Of a DNA stretch of 64,000 nt, positions 10,563 to 20,766 are shown piece by piece (positions within the stretch are counted from its first letter, which is position 1; each line of letters begins with the position of its first letter). Origin of the DNA: Liopterus haemorrhoidalis (Eukaryota; Arthropoda; Insecta; Coleoptera; Dytiscidae); the NCBI GenBank assembly GCA_963971575.1, contig OZ020611.1:208361324-208425323 (forward strand). Direction: 5' to 3'. Position numbers and translations under genes: made by a program. The notes under the pieces are model-generated. The model was not told the DNA's origin, searched no databases, and was given only the letters and a program-made list of their open reading frames with translations.

Positions 10563-13141
10563 GGGTAAATTCGTTAGAGATGGCCATAGTTTTTTTAAGG
10601 TTAAATAAAACTGAAAATAATGAGATCACAAATAAATTTTTATTTCAAGGAAAATTAACATTAATCCATCTTTAAAAAAATTGTATAAAGATATTCTTAT
10701 AATGCAAGAAACATACATAAAATTTTAGTCAAAAAAAAAACATAACTGGCCATCTCACCCGGCATGTTCGGGAGTGATGGCCGTAGAAGCACGGGATAGA
10801 TGGCCGGTACTAGATTTCCCTTTGCCTTTCCCCTTTCCTGTAATTTGTGCTTGCTGGACCTCTTTTTTCTTCTTCTGTCCACATTTATAGCACATATTAT
10901 CATATGGTGTACAATTCTCATGTACCCACAGGTCACAAATCAAACATTGAAACCAATCTTCCAAGAGCTGAGTTTTATAATAGTTTTCGCCACAATCAGC
11001 ACAATTATCAGCTTCATTTTCAGCGTCTTCATCAGACGTATCACATAATATTGGTTCCTCTTCACTATTACTACTTACAGAACTACGTTTGACAGATTTT
11101 CGTTTTCTTACTACCATTGGTTTTTTAGTCTTGCATTCAGTTTTTCCTACACATTTTTGTTCTAGTCGAAGTTTACGCTTATTTTCTTTCATAATCTTTT
11201 CATCTTCTATGCTTTTTCTAAGTTTTATGTGGCCTTCCGAAGTCAAGAGTTTACCAACTTGCTTGCCACGCTTACGAGCTTCTATGACTTTTTGTGGAAT
11301 AGGGGATATATCTTTTAAAATTCGAGAAGGCGTCCATTTATCTATGTCACTATTTTGTTGAGTAGATGTCCCTGGATTGTTAAAAGGTTCAATTTCAATA
11401 TTCTGTTGAAAATCTGTTGGTTCAGGTAACGTTGCAGTTGGAGGGCTGAGTGGAAGAGAGTGGGTTACAACAGTTGAGTCACCACTAAAAGCATAATCGG
11501 GTATTGCTGTAGAATTAAAAGGAACAACTCCAGTAGCCTTGAAACCAGAAATCGCATTTTCAGCTGAAGCTGCTTTGCCCCAGGCTTTACTCAATAAGGC
11601 CCCAAATGACAATCTTGTAATTCGGCGTCCTGGATTTTGATTTATCCACAACCGGCATTGTTCGTAAAAATTAGATTTAAGGGATTTAAACACTGCTCGA
11701 TCAAGGGGCTGTAGGTAATGGGACGTGTGGCTTGGCATAGAAAGTAGAATAATTTCGTTTTCATTAGCGTATTCAAGCATTTCAACTGAATTACAATGTG
11801 TAGAGTGGCCATCAAGTAAAAGCAATACTTTTCCCGCTGGCTTCCTCGGCATGAAATGAATTTTCAGCCAATCTAAAAATATTGTTGAGGTAATATAAGC
11901 TGATTTCTCGGACATAAACACATGAGAACCAGGTGGCATTCCATCCTCAAATTCACGCTTTTTGTTTTTGCCTTTCATTATGCATGCGGGTGGCAAAAAA
12001 GTTTCTTCTGCGTTGCAACAGGCGATGATAGTGATGGTTTCACCCTTTTCAGTGGATGTTACTGTAGATATTGCTTTGGCACCCTTTTGGGCGAAAACAT
12101 ATCCAGGGCGATTATTAAGCTGCAAGCCTGACTCGTCCATATTAAATATGCAATTTGGTTTCGACATTAAATCATTATCTATCAAAGTTTTCTCTAACAG
12201 ACTAAAGTAAGCATTCACTTCATCTCTGTTCATAGCAAGACACCGAGCTATCGAAACTCCTTCCGATTTTCTCAGTACAATGTCCGGGTTTCTTCGTAGG
12301 AACATTTGTAACCAGTCATAGCCAGCCTTTTCCTTACATTTATTAAATTTATGGTTTACCTTTAACTGTTCAGCAAATTGGAAGGCAATCATTCTCACGT
12401 CCGTAATTGTTAGCGGGAAACCTTTTTCTTGCATCAATTTAATGTGACGGGAAAGTTTTTTTTCATTCTCCTCACCAAGCATGGATGTTGGTCCCATGGG
12501 TCCCTTTTTGTCATTGTCATTTTTGAACCTTCTCTCAAGGGTTTTTCGTGGTATGTTATAGATAATAGACGCTTTGTAAACTGACATTTCTCCATTTTTT
12601 AAGGTATTTATGGCGGCTTTCAATGAATCTTCAGTCCAGTTCCCCCTAGTAGCTATAGCTTTCCTTTGGTATCTATTTGGCATCTTTAACAAGAAATACA
12701 AGCATTAAAACAGTGTAAAAAAACATTAAACCCTATGGCCATCTTAACCTGCTCTTATACGGCCGTCTCTCCTTTTTGTATGGGTGAGATGGCCACATCA
12801 ATATTCAAACTAACGAACAACAAGTACTTTACCATTTTGAGGTTAGAATGCACAAAAATATACACTCATGATAATAAACTTACAAAATCACAAAGAACTA
12901 CTAAACATATTAGTTTCACAGGATGGTATAGAAACCTACTGTAAAATTTCACTAATGTATAATAAAATCAAGGCCTGTTTACTTACTTTTTGATTTATTT
13001 TTGTACCGAGTTTTATTCGGATGTTGTTCCGTGGCGTTGCACAAAGCGTACTGATGTAAATACAGCGTTATCTAGTAAATGCTTTAGATAATATTCTTAT
13101 TGGTCATCTCTCCCGTATGGCCATCTCTAACGGTTTTACCC
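10563..13141 (-). mobile_element. Pogo/Tigger-type transposon, apparently complete
   Basis: The inverted termini read GGGTAAATTCGTTAGAGATG at 10563 and, in reverse complement from 13141, GGGTAAAACCGTTAGAGATG, both continuing GCCATA. TA flanks both ends (10561-10562 and 13142-13143). The single ORF fills most of the 2579 bp. Copies of a TGGCCATCTC-like word are clustered near both ends, for example at about 10577, 10746, 10775 and 10795 on one side and 12735, 12785, 13104 and 13118 on the other. Termini, TA duplication, ORF and subterminal repeats are all in place. Confidence 0.92.
10755..12683 (-). CDS. Pogo/Tigger-family DDD transposase with C-terminal PHD-type finger
   Basis: This is an uninterrupted 642-residue frame from the MPNRYQRK start (an upstream ATG at 12701 would add six residues). 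Residues about 10-60 form a pipsqueak-type helix-turn-helix (NIPRKTLERRF). Residues about 70-150 fit the CENP-B-like second DNA-binding domain (GYDWLQMFLRRNPDI). The DDE_1 catalytic core follows: Asp183 in FNMDESG, Asp291 in LLLDGHSTH and Asp328 in YLQPLDRAVF, a DD36D spacing. A basic, low-complexity linker leads to residues 561-602, where CADC, FQCLIC, WVHENC and CYKCG form a Cys4-His-Cys3 PHD pattern. Known members cut and paste DNA at TA sites. The intact catalytic triad, full domain set and matching termini suggest a recently active copy; activity is inference. An alternative is a domesticated gene, but the TA-flanked termini argue against it. Confidence 0.9.
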   Translation of the reverse strand: MPNRYQRKAIATRGNWTEDSLKAAINTLKNGEMSVYKASIIYNIPRKTLERRFKNDNDKKGPMGPTSMLGEENEKKLSRHIKLMQEKGFPLTITDVRMIAFQFAEQLKVNHKFNKCKEKAGYDWLQMFLRRNPDIVLRKSEGVSIARCLAMNRDEVNAYFSLLEKTLIDNDLMSKPNCIFNMDESGLQLNNRPGYVFAQKGAKAISTVTSTEKGETITIIACCNAEETFLPPACIMKGKNKKREFEDGMPPGSHVFMSEKSAYITSTIFLDWLKIHFMPRKPAGKVLLLLDGHSTHCNSVEMLEYANENEIILLSMPSHTSHYLQPLDRAVFKSLKSNFYEQCRLWINQNPGRRITRLSFGALLSKAWGKAASAENAISGFKATGVVPFNSTAIPDYAFSGDSTVVTHSLPLSPPTATLPEPTDFQQNIEIEPFNNPGTSTQQNSDIDKWTPSRILKDISPIPQKVIEARKRGKQVGKLLTSEGHIKLRKSIEDEKIMKENKRKLRLEQKCVGKTECKTKKPMVVRKRKSVKRSSVSSNSEEEPILCDTSDEDAENEADNCADCGENYYKTQLLEDWFQCLICDLWVHENCTPYDNMCYKCGQKKKKEVQQAQITGKGKGKGKSSTGHLSRASTAITPEHAG

Positions 13142-13860
13142 TATTCTGTTACAGTAGTTGTTTGTTTCGAATGGTTTTCTTGTAAATAAAACTGATTCAA
13201 ATTAATAACAAAAGTTTGTATTATTTTTACATGCAATAAAGGTCTGATAAAAGGGAAATTTTCTTAAAATCCGTAATTTCATTCTGATAGCTACAAAAGC
13301 AAACTTTTTCGGGTAAAACTATTTTTTCTTTAATTAATAAATGTGGAAGAAATAAAAATCAGATATGCAGAACCCAGACTCCAAATTCCTGTTGACCGGT
13401 GTTATTGAAGAAAAATTGCTATGGTAGTCACTATTATTTATTCATGGGCGGTAGATGATGTAACGCTATGTTTATATTATAACTCTATTACTGTTTATTC
13501 TATATTATCTTGTTTCCTATATATATGAAGTTTATTTTGGTTTCTAATCTGTACTATCATGAAGTATTATCATTTTAAAAATAAAAATTGATAGATATGA
13601 GTTTAAATAACGAAACAAGTGTTTGTAGTTATATTTGATCAGCCCAGGTCAAAATTTCATGAATGGTAAGTGAATAATATACCCCTATTCTGAGGGGTTA
13701 AACTAAAAATGCTAAAAAACGAGGAATGCCTTGTACGGATAGATGGGATGTGGAAATTTAATTGTTGAAAGGAAAGTGGGTTGTCAATTAAATTTGATGT
13801 TAATTTTTTCAGATAATTTGTGGAGCTTAACTCACGACTCTCACTTAATGATTTAGTGGA
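13142..13860. other. AT-rich interval, nothing recognised
   Basis: No coding frame, RNA gene or recognisable repeat was seen. Confidence 0.5.
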
Positions 13861-13869
13861 AAAAATATT

Positions 13870-14646
13870 AAGAAGGGAACTATATGAGAGATCCCATAAC
13901 TTTAAAGTAGATGAACTTCAAGAATTTCTGTTGCACTTTTTCAATGGCATTCTTTTGAATCTCATATATTGGATACCATACTATTGAACAATATTCAATT
14001 TTAGAGCGAATGAATGCATAGTAAAGTGTAAAGATAGCGTTTATATTTGAAAAAGTGTATGAATTCCTGATACTAAATCCTAGCATTTTATAGGAAGAAG
14101 AACAAATCTTATCAATATGCGAGTTAACAGTAAGTCTACTATCAAACTCAATGCCCAGATCCCGGGTACTTTCGCAACGAGTAAGGAACTGATTAAGCAT
14201 CGAATAGGGGAAAAAAGTGGGGTTATATTTTCGTGTAAATGTCTTAGTGAAAGAATTTTGCATTTAGAAAGAAGGTTGAAGTTAAGTTTATTTAAGGTGC
14301 ACAAATTAGTGATATTTTCCGTTTCGTTTTGTCGAATGTGGCAGTCATTATTTGAATAGTAAATTCTAAAAAATTTGAGATCGTTGGCAAAAACTAATCG
14401 TTCACTGACTATTACATTATTAATGTCATCAATAAATATTAAAAAAAGAAGAGAACCTAAATTTGATCCTTGTGGGAATCCGGAAGTGACTTTAAAAGAT
14501 GAGGTGGTATGACCACAATAACAAACAGATAGATTACGATCTAGAAGATACGATGACAATAAAACCAAAAAAATAAATCCAAAAATTTTAAGTTTTTCAA
14601 TGATAATTTGGGGATCAATTCTATCAAAAGCAATTACAATTAACAA
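13870..14646 (-). pseudogene. Non-LTR reverse transcriptase fragment
   Basis: The first frame (14646-14080) has RIDPQIIIEKLKIFG, then the RT signature SGFPQGSNLGSLLFLIFIDDI and VFANDLKFF, where the usual YADD box is FAND. The second frame (14263-13880) continues with LGIEFDSRLTVNSHIDKICS and TLYYAFIRSKIEYCSIVWYP, the thumb region. A frameshift near 14150-14260 separates them. This order (PQGS, YxDD, GVxxD, LxxSKLEYxSIVW) is characteristic of insect non-LTR ORF2 in the Jockey/CR1 group. Fingers and endonuclease are missing, and the catalytic motif is altered, so it is a dead fragment. Confidence 0.75.
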
Positions 14647-15122
14647 TATACGATTATTATATTATTGCTGAACCCTTATCGATTTCTCACAGTAAGCTAG
14701 GGTTCCGGGGAACCCCGATTGAGAAACGGTATCCTAGATGTTCAAGTCGGACTTGACTGCTCGATATTTGTTGTTACCTATATTCGTCCACAGGGGCACT
14801 TCGAGCGTGCTTACTGCCCAAGTGCGACCATCATATTGCCACCCTTAAAAATAGGCGCGAGCTTAAAAGTCGCAAGAACTAATTTTAGAATTTTGAAAGA
14901 ATGAAGCGGACCGGAAGACATCTTGTGACTCACCTGCAACTTTTGAAAATCAAAAATACGAAAATGTACACATTAACTGGAAATACTACCAAATATTTCA
15001 AACACTTATTTCAAGGCCTCCAGGCGAGCATCCAGGAGGCCGGCTCAGGGGCTTGAGGCCCCTAAGAGCTTCAAAATCACGTAGTTATTACTTGATTTTG
15101 TCAAAATATATTAGTATATATA
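14647..15122. other. Intergenic interval with possible hAT end remnants
   Basis: GGGTTCCGGGGAACCCC..TTGAGAAACGG near 14700 and a GC-rich block CTCCAGGCGAGCATCCAGGA near 15020 resemble terminal parts of hAT-like elements (the second is weakly like 25440-25520). No paired ends were found. Confidence 0.35.
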
Positions 15123-15124
15123 TA

Positions 15125-16404
15125 CCAGGTGTACAAGTATGAAATGCGTTTTTTTTTCAAACTTGCCGCGCAAACAGATTGTATAGTTCAAAGTTTCAAC
15201 ACATATGGCGTTTTGTTAAGTTATCATTAAGTGTCAAATGCGTATAGGTTATAATTTGAAAAGTGATCATATAGTTTTGTGTTAAAAATGTCAAATTTTG
15301 TGCCAAATAAAGAGCATTCGCGGACAGTATTACTGTTTTGTTTTCATTTGAAAAAAACTGCTACTGAATCATACCGACTGCTTCGAGAAGCTTATGGTGA
15401 ATATGCTCCATCGCAAGATACGTGTGAACGATGGTTTCGGCGTTTCAAAAGTGGTGACTTTGATCTTACAGACAAAGAACATGGAAAACCTCCAAAAAAA
15501 TATGAAGATACAAAATTGGAAACATTGCTACAGGAAGCCGATAGTCAATCACAAAAACAACTAGCAAAGCAGTTAGGCGTTAGTCAACAAGCTGTTTCCA
15601 ATCGCCTACGAGAAATGGGTAAGAACCAGAAAGTTGGCAGATGGGTTCCACATGCATTGAATGAGAGGCAGATGGAAAAACGCAAAAACATTTGTGAAAT
15701 TTTGCTTGCACTACACAAAAGAAAGTCTTTTTGGCATCGTATCATTACTGGCGATGAAAAATGGATTTGTTTTGAAAATGCCAAACGCAAAAAATCATGG
15801 GTGAACCCAGGCTCACCATCCACATCAACTGCAAGACCGAATCGCTTTGGCAAAAAGACAAAGCTCTGTACTTGGTGGGACCGAAAGGGTGTGGTCTATT
15901 ATGAATTGTTAAAACCTGGTGAAACAGTTAATACCCAACGCTACCAACAACAACTGATCGAATTGAACCATTCGCTGCTCATAAAACGACCAGAATACGA
16001 AAGAAGACAGCAGAAGGTAATCTTTCTTCACGATAAAGCTCCATCACATTAGGCAAAAGCAGTTTGCAACACATTGGAGGCACTCAAGTGGGAAGTGCTA
16101 CCCCATGCCGCTTACTCACCAGACTTGGCCCCTTCAGATTACCACTTGTTCACATCGATGAGTCACGCACTTGCCAAGCAGCACTTTTGTTCATATGAAA
16201 ATGTGAAAGAATAGCTAGATGAATGGTTTGCGGGGAAAGGGGAAGAGTTCTACTGGCGAGGTATTCACAAAATTGCCTGAAAGATGGGAAAAATGTATAA
16301 CTTCTAATGGAGCATACTTTGAATAAATAAACTTTTACTGTTCTTTTGAGTTCAATGTGTTTTATTTAAAAAAAAAAATCCGCATTTCATACTTGTAGAC
16401 CTGG
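15125..16404 (+). mobile_element. Mariner transposon, copy A
   Basis: Termini CCAGGTGTACAAGTATGAAA at 15125 and, in reverse complement from 16404, CCAGGTCTACAAGTATGAAA are inverted repeats. TA lies at 15123-15124 and 16405-16406. The 1280-bp length suits a complete mariner with one transposase gene. A sister copy in the opposite orientation is at 44637-45938. Confidence 0.93.
15288..16290 (+). pseudogene. Mariner transposase, broken (copy A)
   Basis: The start MSNFVPNKEHSRTVLLFCFH leads into the first helix-turn-helix (SYRLLREAYGEYAPS..CERWFRRFKSGDFD) and the second (LAKQLGVSQQAVSNRLREMG, WVPHALNERQ). Catalytic motifs are ITGDEKWI (first Asp) and FLHDKAPSH, where most mariners have HDNAPSH, then YSPDLAPSDYH (third Asp, DD34D). 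A TAG at 16050-16052 truncates the frame just after APSH, a second TAG lies in ENVKE-stop-LDEW near 16213, and a one-base insertion near 16270 shifts the last residues. Compared with copy B, these are independent lesions, so both derive from an intact ancestor. Confidence 0.9.
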
Positions 16405-16809
16405 TATATGAGTAGAGACCGAATAAATAAGCACAAAAAATCACAAAAGTCAGGCAAAAAAACCACAAAAATGTGGCAAACAAGCATAGAATTGAGTACA
16501 AAAAGCACAAAGTTAAAATAAAACAACATTGTAAAATAACGAAATTTATTTAAATTTAAAAAAATTAACAATACATTCTGAATCTACATAGACTTACGTT
16601 AAAAATCTAACCAAAACTAGAGGTAAAATCCTACTCCTGTTGGAAAGAATTGAACATTAAATGTTGTTCTAAATGTGCCATAGTAAAATTTAGTTTTTTC
16701 TGACTTATAATTCTTATATGAAGAAAAGTTTCTTTCGACATCCACACTTGTTATGGGTGCGTATTTAAATTTAGATACAATAGCTGTATCCATGTCAAAA
16801 TCATCGACA

Positions 16810-17629
16810 TGCATACTCAAGCACAATACAAAGCATGCAGCAAATGTATCCTACAAGTAAGATAGTACAAGATATCCAGGCTAACATCCACAAAGCAACA
16901 ACCCAGGGTACTAAGATCGTCATAATGTGGATTCCATCCCACATGGGCCTCGAAGGAAACGAGAAAGTGGATAATGCTGCAAAAGAAGATACTACAGAAT
17001 CGATAACTTCAATCCCATGTCCCTTGCAAGATCTGAAAAAAGCAATTAGAAGAAAAACTAAAGAACACTGGCAGACCGTTTGAAAGAACATACACGAAAA
17101 TAAACTTAGATTAATCAAAGAAGACACGGCGAGATGGAAAACAAAATACAACAGGAAAGAAGAAAAAATATTAACAAGATTACGAATAGGCCATACGAAA
17201 ATGACACACCAACATCACTTCCATAATTTGCAACAGAGTATTTGCAAAAAATGCCAAGAAAACCTTACTGTACAACACATAATAATAGATTGCCCGGAAT
17301 ATACAGTTGAAAGAACCATAAAGAAACATAAAGTCGCGAATACCCTAAAAGAAGCCCTTGCGGACCACACACAAACCTAGACAGTACTCTACAATTTCTT
17401 AGAGAAATTAATCTAATCCACAAATTATAAAAACTAACTAAATATTATGTATGTACCTTATATGTTTATATGAATATGAATGCTATTATGTAATATCTAT
17501 TGGATACCTAAATGTTTTATTCTGTAATATTATTAAGATATAATTTGTTAAATATGTACATATTATGTCGGACGCTAATAGCCGAAGTAGCTGAAGCGTC
17601 CTAAATAAAGCAATTAAAAAAAAAAAAAA
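16810..17629 (+). mobile_element. 5'-truncated non-LTR retrotransposon with 13-bp target duplication
   Basis: The word AAAATCATCGACA flanks the insertion (16797-16809 and 17630-17642). Inside, the frame from 16835 gives the end of an RNase H domain (IVIMWIPSHMGLEGNEKVDNAAK) with a TGA at 17081. It then reads on in phase as TRLRIGHTKMTHQHHFHN, CKKCQENLTVQHIIIDC and a short tail. The 3' UTR ends AATAAAG plus a poly(A) run up to about 17633. A 7-bp-stem hairpin lies at 17570-17601. The clade is I/Jockey-like with RNase H; 5' truncation and a poly(A) tail indicate target-primed insertion. Confidence 0.88.
17570..17601 (+). ncRNA. 3'-UTR hairpin of non-LTR element (copy 1)
   Basis: GGACGCT pairs with AGCGTCC round an 18-base loop AATAGCCGAAGTAGCTGA, 15 bp before the poly(A) run. 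A homologous hairpin with compensatory changes is at 23618-23648. It is probably a structured element of the retrotransposon RNA 3' end; recognition by the reverse transcriptase is inference. Confidence 0.65.
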
Positions 17630-17770
17630 AAAATCATCGACAATATACCCACATAGAATATTTGATATTTTCAATAATGTCTGGAACCCCTCATTTTTGG
17701 AAAAATCAGTTCCCGATAATCACGAATCCACTCTTCTACTATAGATTTTGTTTGAGCATTTTAGAACAAT

Positions 17771-18790
17771 AAATAACTTTACACTAAATATATTATTAAA
17801 GAAAACACTGTACAAGACTTAGAAAGACAATAAAAAAACACTTGCAGTGTACAATGTTCGCTGCGAGTAAAAACCAACGAAATCAAAGAACACCCGAGAA
17901 CATAATATAATCGTAGAAATGGGTTTAAGCATAATGATGCAAAGCCTTTAAATTTTACTTAACATGTGTATTTTGTAAACTATTTTTAATAATTGCTTGT
18001 ACAATAAATATCTCGATAATTAACAAAAATAAAGCTCTATATAAGCACAAAAAGGAAAATAGCTTGAGAAAAATCTTTTACATTAAAAATGAAAAATTGG
18101 CAACCAGGTGTGATGCATCCCTTGCACCTCCGGGTTTTGGTTGTCTTTAATGAAATTGTTTTATGTAAATTAATAGATAAAAAATTGTTCTTTAGATATC
18201 AATTGCATGGAAAATGTATTTATATTATAATAATAAAACATAATTACAAAGTAACACAATAATTTAGCGTAACACTGACCGAACAAATTACATCAACACA
18301 AGGTTATTGAAATCAAATACAAAAACTAGAGTTGACTATGTAATAGCATCATAAATACAGGAAACATAAACTGAATAAGCTATTGATTGGCGCTTTTAGA
18401 CTCCACTTGTAATACTGAAAGCAAGTTGTACCTGAATTACCGTTATAGAATTAGAGTGCACAATATACGAACAATTCCAATCGACTGCTGATCTGCCTTT
18501 ACTTTCCAACGTCAATTCGCACGTAGCAAGATTACAGTTAGTGGGAGTCACTATAATTTATACAACTGCAATTTTGACTGCATGTATGCCTTATTTTATT
18601 TATTTTTCAACCGTTATGATTTTTCCAGAATTAGTCACGTAACTTATAATATACATAATGTATTGAATGATCGTCACAGGTTTAGTTCAATCGGTTCTCT
18701 GTCCCAAATGGTCTAAGCCAATAGATCTTATCCATATTAGGTTTTTGTAGGTAGGACGAAGAAACCCTTATAACGAATGTCTCTATTTGT
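17771..18790. other. Interval without recognised gene
   Basis: AT-rich, with a less AT-rich stretch at about 18380-18560. I see no convincing frame, splice pattern or repeat. Confidence 0.45.
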
Positions 18791-18793
18791 CCG

Positions 18794-18940
18794 TAGGGAT
18801 GTAACGATACTATCGATTCTACTATCGACACTCTTCTTTCAATACTAGTATTTTAGTACTCAATACTTTTTGTTTCAATATTTTACTGTAATAGATACTT
18901 TTTACTAGTATCGATACTTCTTCTTTACTGGTATAATTAA
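18794..18940 (+). repeat. Possible hAT MITE end (TAGGGATGTAACGATAC)
   Basis: TAGGGATGTAACGATACTAT followed by several ATCGATAC-like words resembles the TAGGGATG terminus of the CATCGATG-rich hAT elements at 32765 and 52537. No partner end or duplication was found. Confidence 0.35.
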
Positions 18941-19009
18941 TATCGGTAATATATGTATAGTAATAATGTACAGTAACATTGATTAGCAATCTTAGTTGTG
19001 AATCATGGT

Positions 19010-19884
19010 ATTTGATATTAAGTCATTTTGAGGCCTGCATACCTGCTTTTGGCAGATACCAGGATTAATTAAAACAATTTTTGTTTCATCAGACCAAAGA
19101 ATATTGCATCTTTTTGACCCGGCAAAGTTAGTGTTCTTTGGCAAATTGAATTCTATTTTCCCGTTGTCTCTTGTTTAACAACGGAGTTTTTCTTGCTCTT
19201 CTGGCTTTCAGATTTGCTTTTATAAGGCCTTTTCTTACAGTTGATGCAGAAATTGACAGGTCTAATTCGTTTTTTTATTTGTGTAGAAGTAAGAAAAGGG
19301 TTTAACTTTGCATACTTTACAATTTTTCTATCTGTTGTCGTCGAAGTTTTAGATATCCGACCCCGACTTACAGGTTCACTTACAGATTTCACTTTTGGCA
19401 TTAGATACCATTTTAGTGGAGCATCCTAGCACATTCTGAATAATTTTGGAAGTTTTACCAGAAATCAACATTTGTAAAATCAACTGACGTTTCTCATGTG
19501 TGCAATGTTTAGCCCTACTCATTTTTACTAAAAAATAAGAAAGATATTTAATATTTTCCGTGGTTTTAAATATAAAATCAACTTACTTTCCAATATACTC
19601 AAAAATTTATTAAAGAATAAAACTGTTTGGTTAGCTAGTTTAGTAAAACATGAGAAAATTTGTAGACACTGCTATTTTTACACTAGAAAAAAGATGTTTT
19701 TGGTTTGTTTAAGGGGCAACTTACATATTTATTTAAAAAATTCAATGCTGCCAGTTTAAATATATTATAGATTTATTATATATACTATAAATGTAATGCA
19801 ACTACATAAATAAATAACTTTAAATAAAATAAATACAATTTTACCATTTGCATTAAACCACTGCTATTTTTACGCACATGACTG
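19010..19884 (-). pseudogene. Tc1-like transposon remnant
   Basis: The minus strand starts MSRAKHCTHEKRQLILQMLI at 19519, a Tc1-type first helix-turn-helix. After a frameshift near 19400 it continues SKTSTTTDRKIVKYAKLNPF and LTSTQIKKRI, then a first catalytic Asp motif NILWSDETKIV near 19100. The terminus CAGTCATGTGCGTAAAAATA (reverse complement of the end at 19884) has TA outside it at 19885-19886, and a related word, ACTGCTATTTTTACAC, lies at 19669-19684. The other terminus was not found, so the element is truncated after the first Asp. Confidence 0.7.
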
Positions 19885-20084
19885 TATATATATAGTTGAA
19901 TATTTGAATATTAATAATTAATGCTATTACAATTAGTGAGTGTGAAAAAAGAACTATTGGCCCCTTTGTGTTAATCGACCCCATTGGGACTCCCTGGTAT
20001 TATTATTATTATTTATTTATTTATTTTCCAAATCATACATTATAAACATAATATACACATTAATGTTGTCAATGAACAGTAATA

Positions 20085-20690
20085 ATTAGTGATTTGTATG
20101 AGGTTTAGAAAATTAATAATACAGCCCCCATAATTATATTATTTAAAAAATTGAGAATAAGCACATACATATACTTGATAAATTGGGCAACTGCCACGAA
20201 GAACTCAAAGAGGTCTGTGTGTGGCTATATTATTTATTATTTGTATATAAAAAATGAGGGTTAAAGTTAACTAAATGAGTCGAAGTCACAAAAAAGGATC
20301 TTTTATGGAATATTACTTAATTTATATATAGTTCTTAAATTTTATTTTTTTTGATAAAAAAATAGAATAAATAAATATATAAAAAATAAATTATTTTAAA
20401 TAGGAAAGAGTGTAAATAAATTTTTTCATGTGTTTTTTAAAATAACTCTTATAAGATTAATTGAATTTATATTAATATACTTTTGAAAATCATTATACAA
20501 ACTCGGTATTACAGCAATAAAACATTTTGAACCAGTGGTTTTATGTGCTCGTACAAATGGCTCGATCTCTATGCCTAGTGCAGTAATCATGAGATAATTT
20601 ATTCATATTAATAATATCTTGATTTTTTTCTACATATCTTATAATTGAATAGTAATACAATTACTGGAGAGTAAATATCTTAGTGTTGTT
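20085..20690 (-). pseudogene. Non-LTR retrotransposon 3' fragment (relative of the one at 20-600)
   Basis: On the minus strand near 20590-20460, with one shift, the translation gives HDYCTRHRDRAICTS then HKTTGSKCFIAVIPSLYND and FQKYIN. This matches the order YNTRNR, KTTGQRCF, RPKIYNAFQKFIN seen at 485-177. The shared 3' UTR words CTGCCAC and TCTGTGTGTGGCT lie at 20190-20230. It is a second, more decayed copy of the same family. Confidence 0.6.
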
Positions 20691-20766
20691 AAAAACTTGT
20701 GTAGTGGAAGAGAGTTGTGGTATTTTGAGCATCCTTTTAATTATTAGTTTTTGTATTATACTAGAG

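Larger units (their letters stand above)
16590..17770 (-). pseudogene. hAT transposase C-terminal remnant, interrupted
   Basis: The minus strand 16809-16617 encodes FDMDTAIVSKFKYAPITSVDVERNFSSYKN, matching the hAT C-terminal dimerisation region (SVDVERSFSxYK). The upstream part resumes beyond 17643 (WIRDYRELIFPKMRG and further). The two are separated by a retrotransposon at 16810-17629 flanked by a 13-bp duplication. The remnant has stops (for example in RGSRHY-stop) and no visible DDE core, so it is a relic. No hAT termini belonging to it were found. Confidence 0.7.

Noticed and set aside
10800..12210. Plus-strand frames of 69-90 codons opposite the Tigger transposase
   Set aside because: They are shadows of the minus-strand coding sequence and contain no domain.
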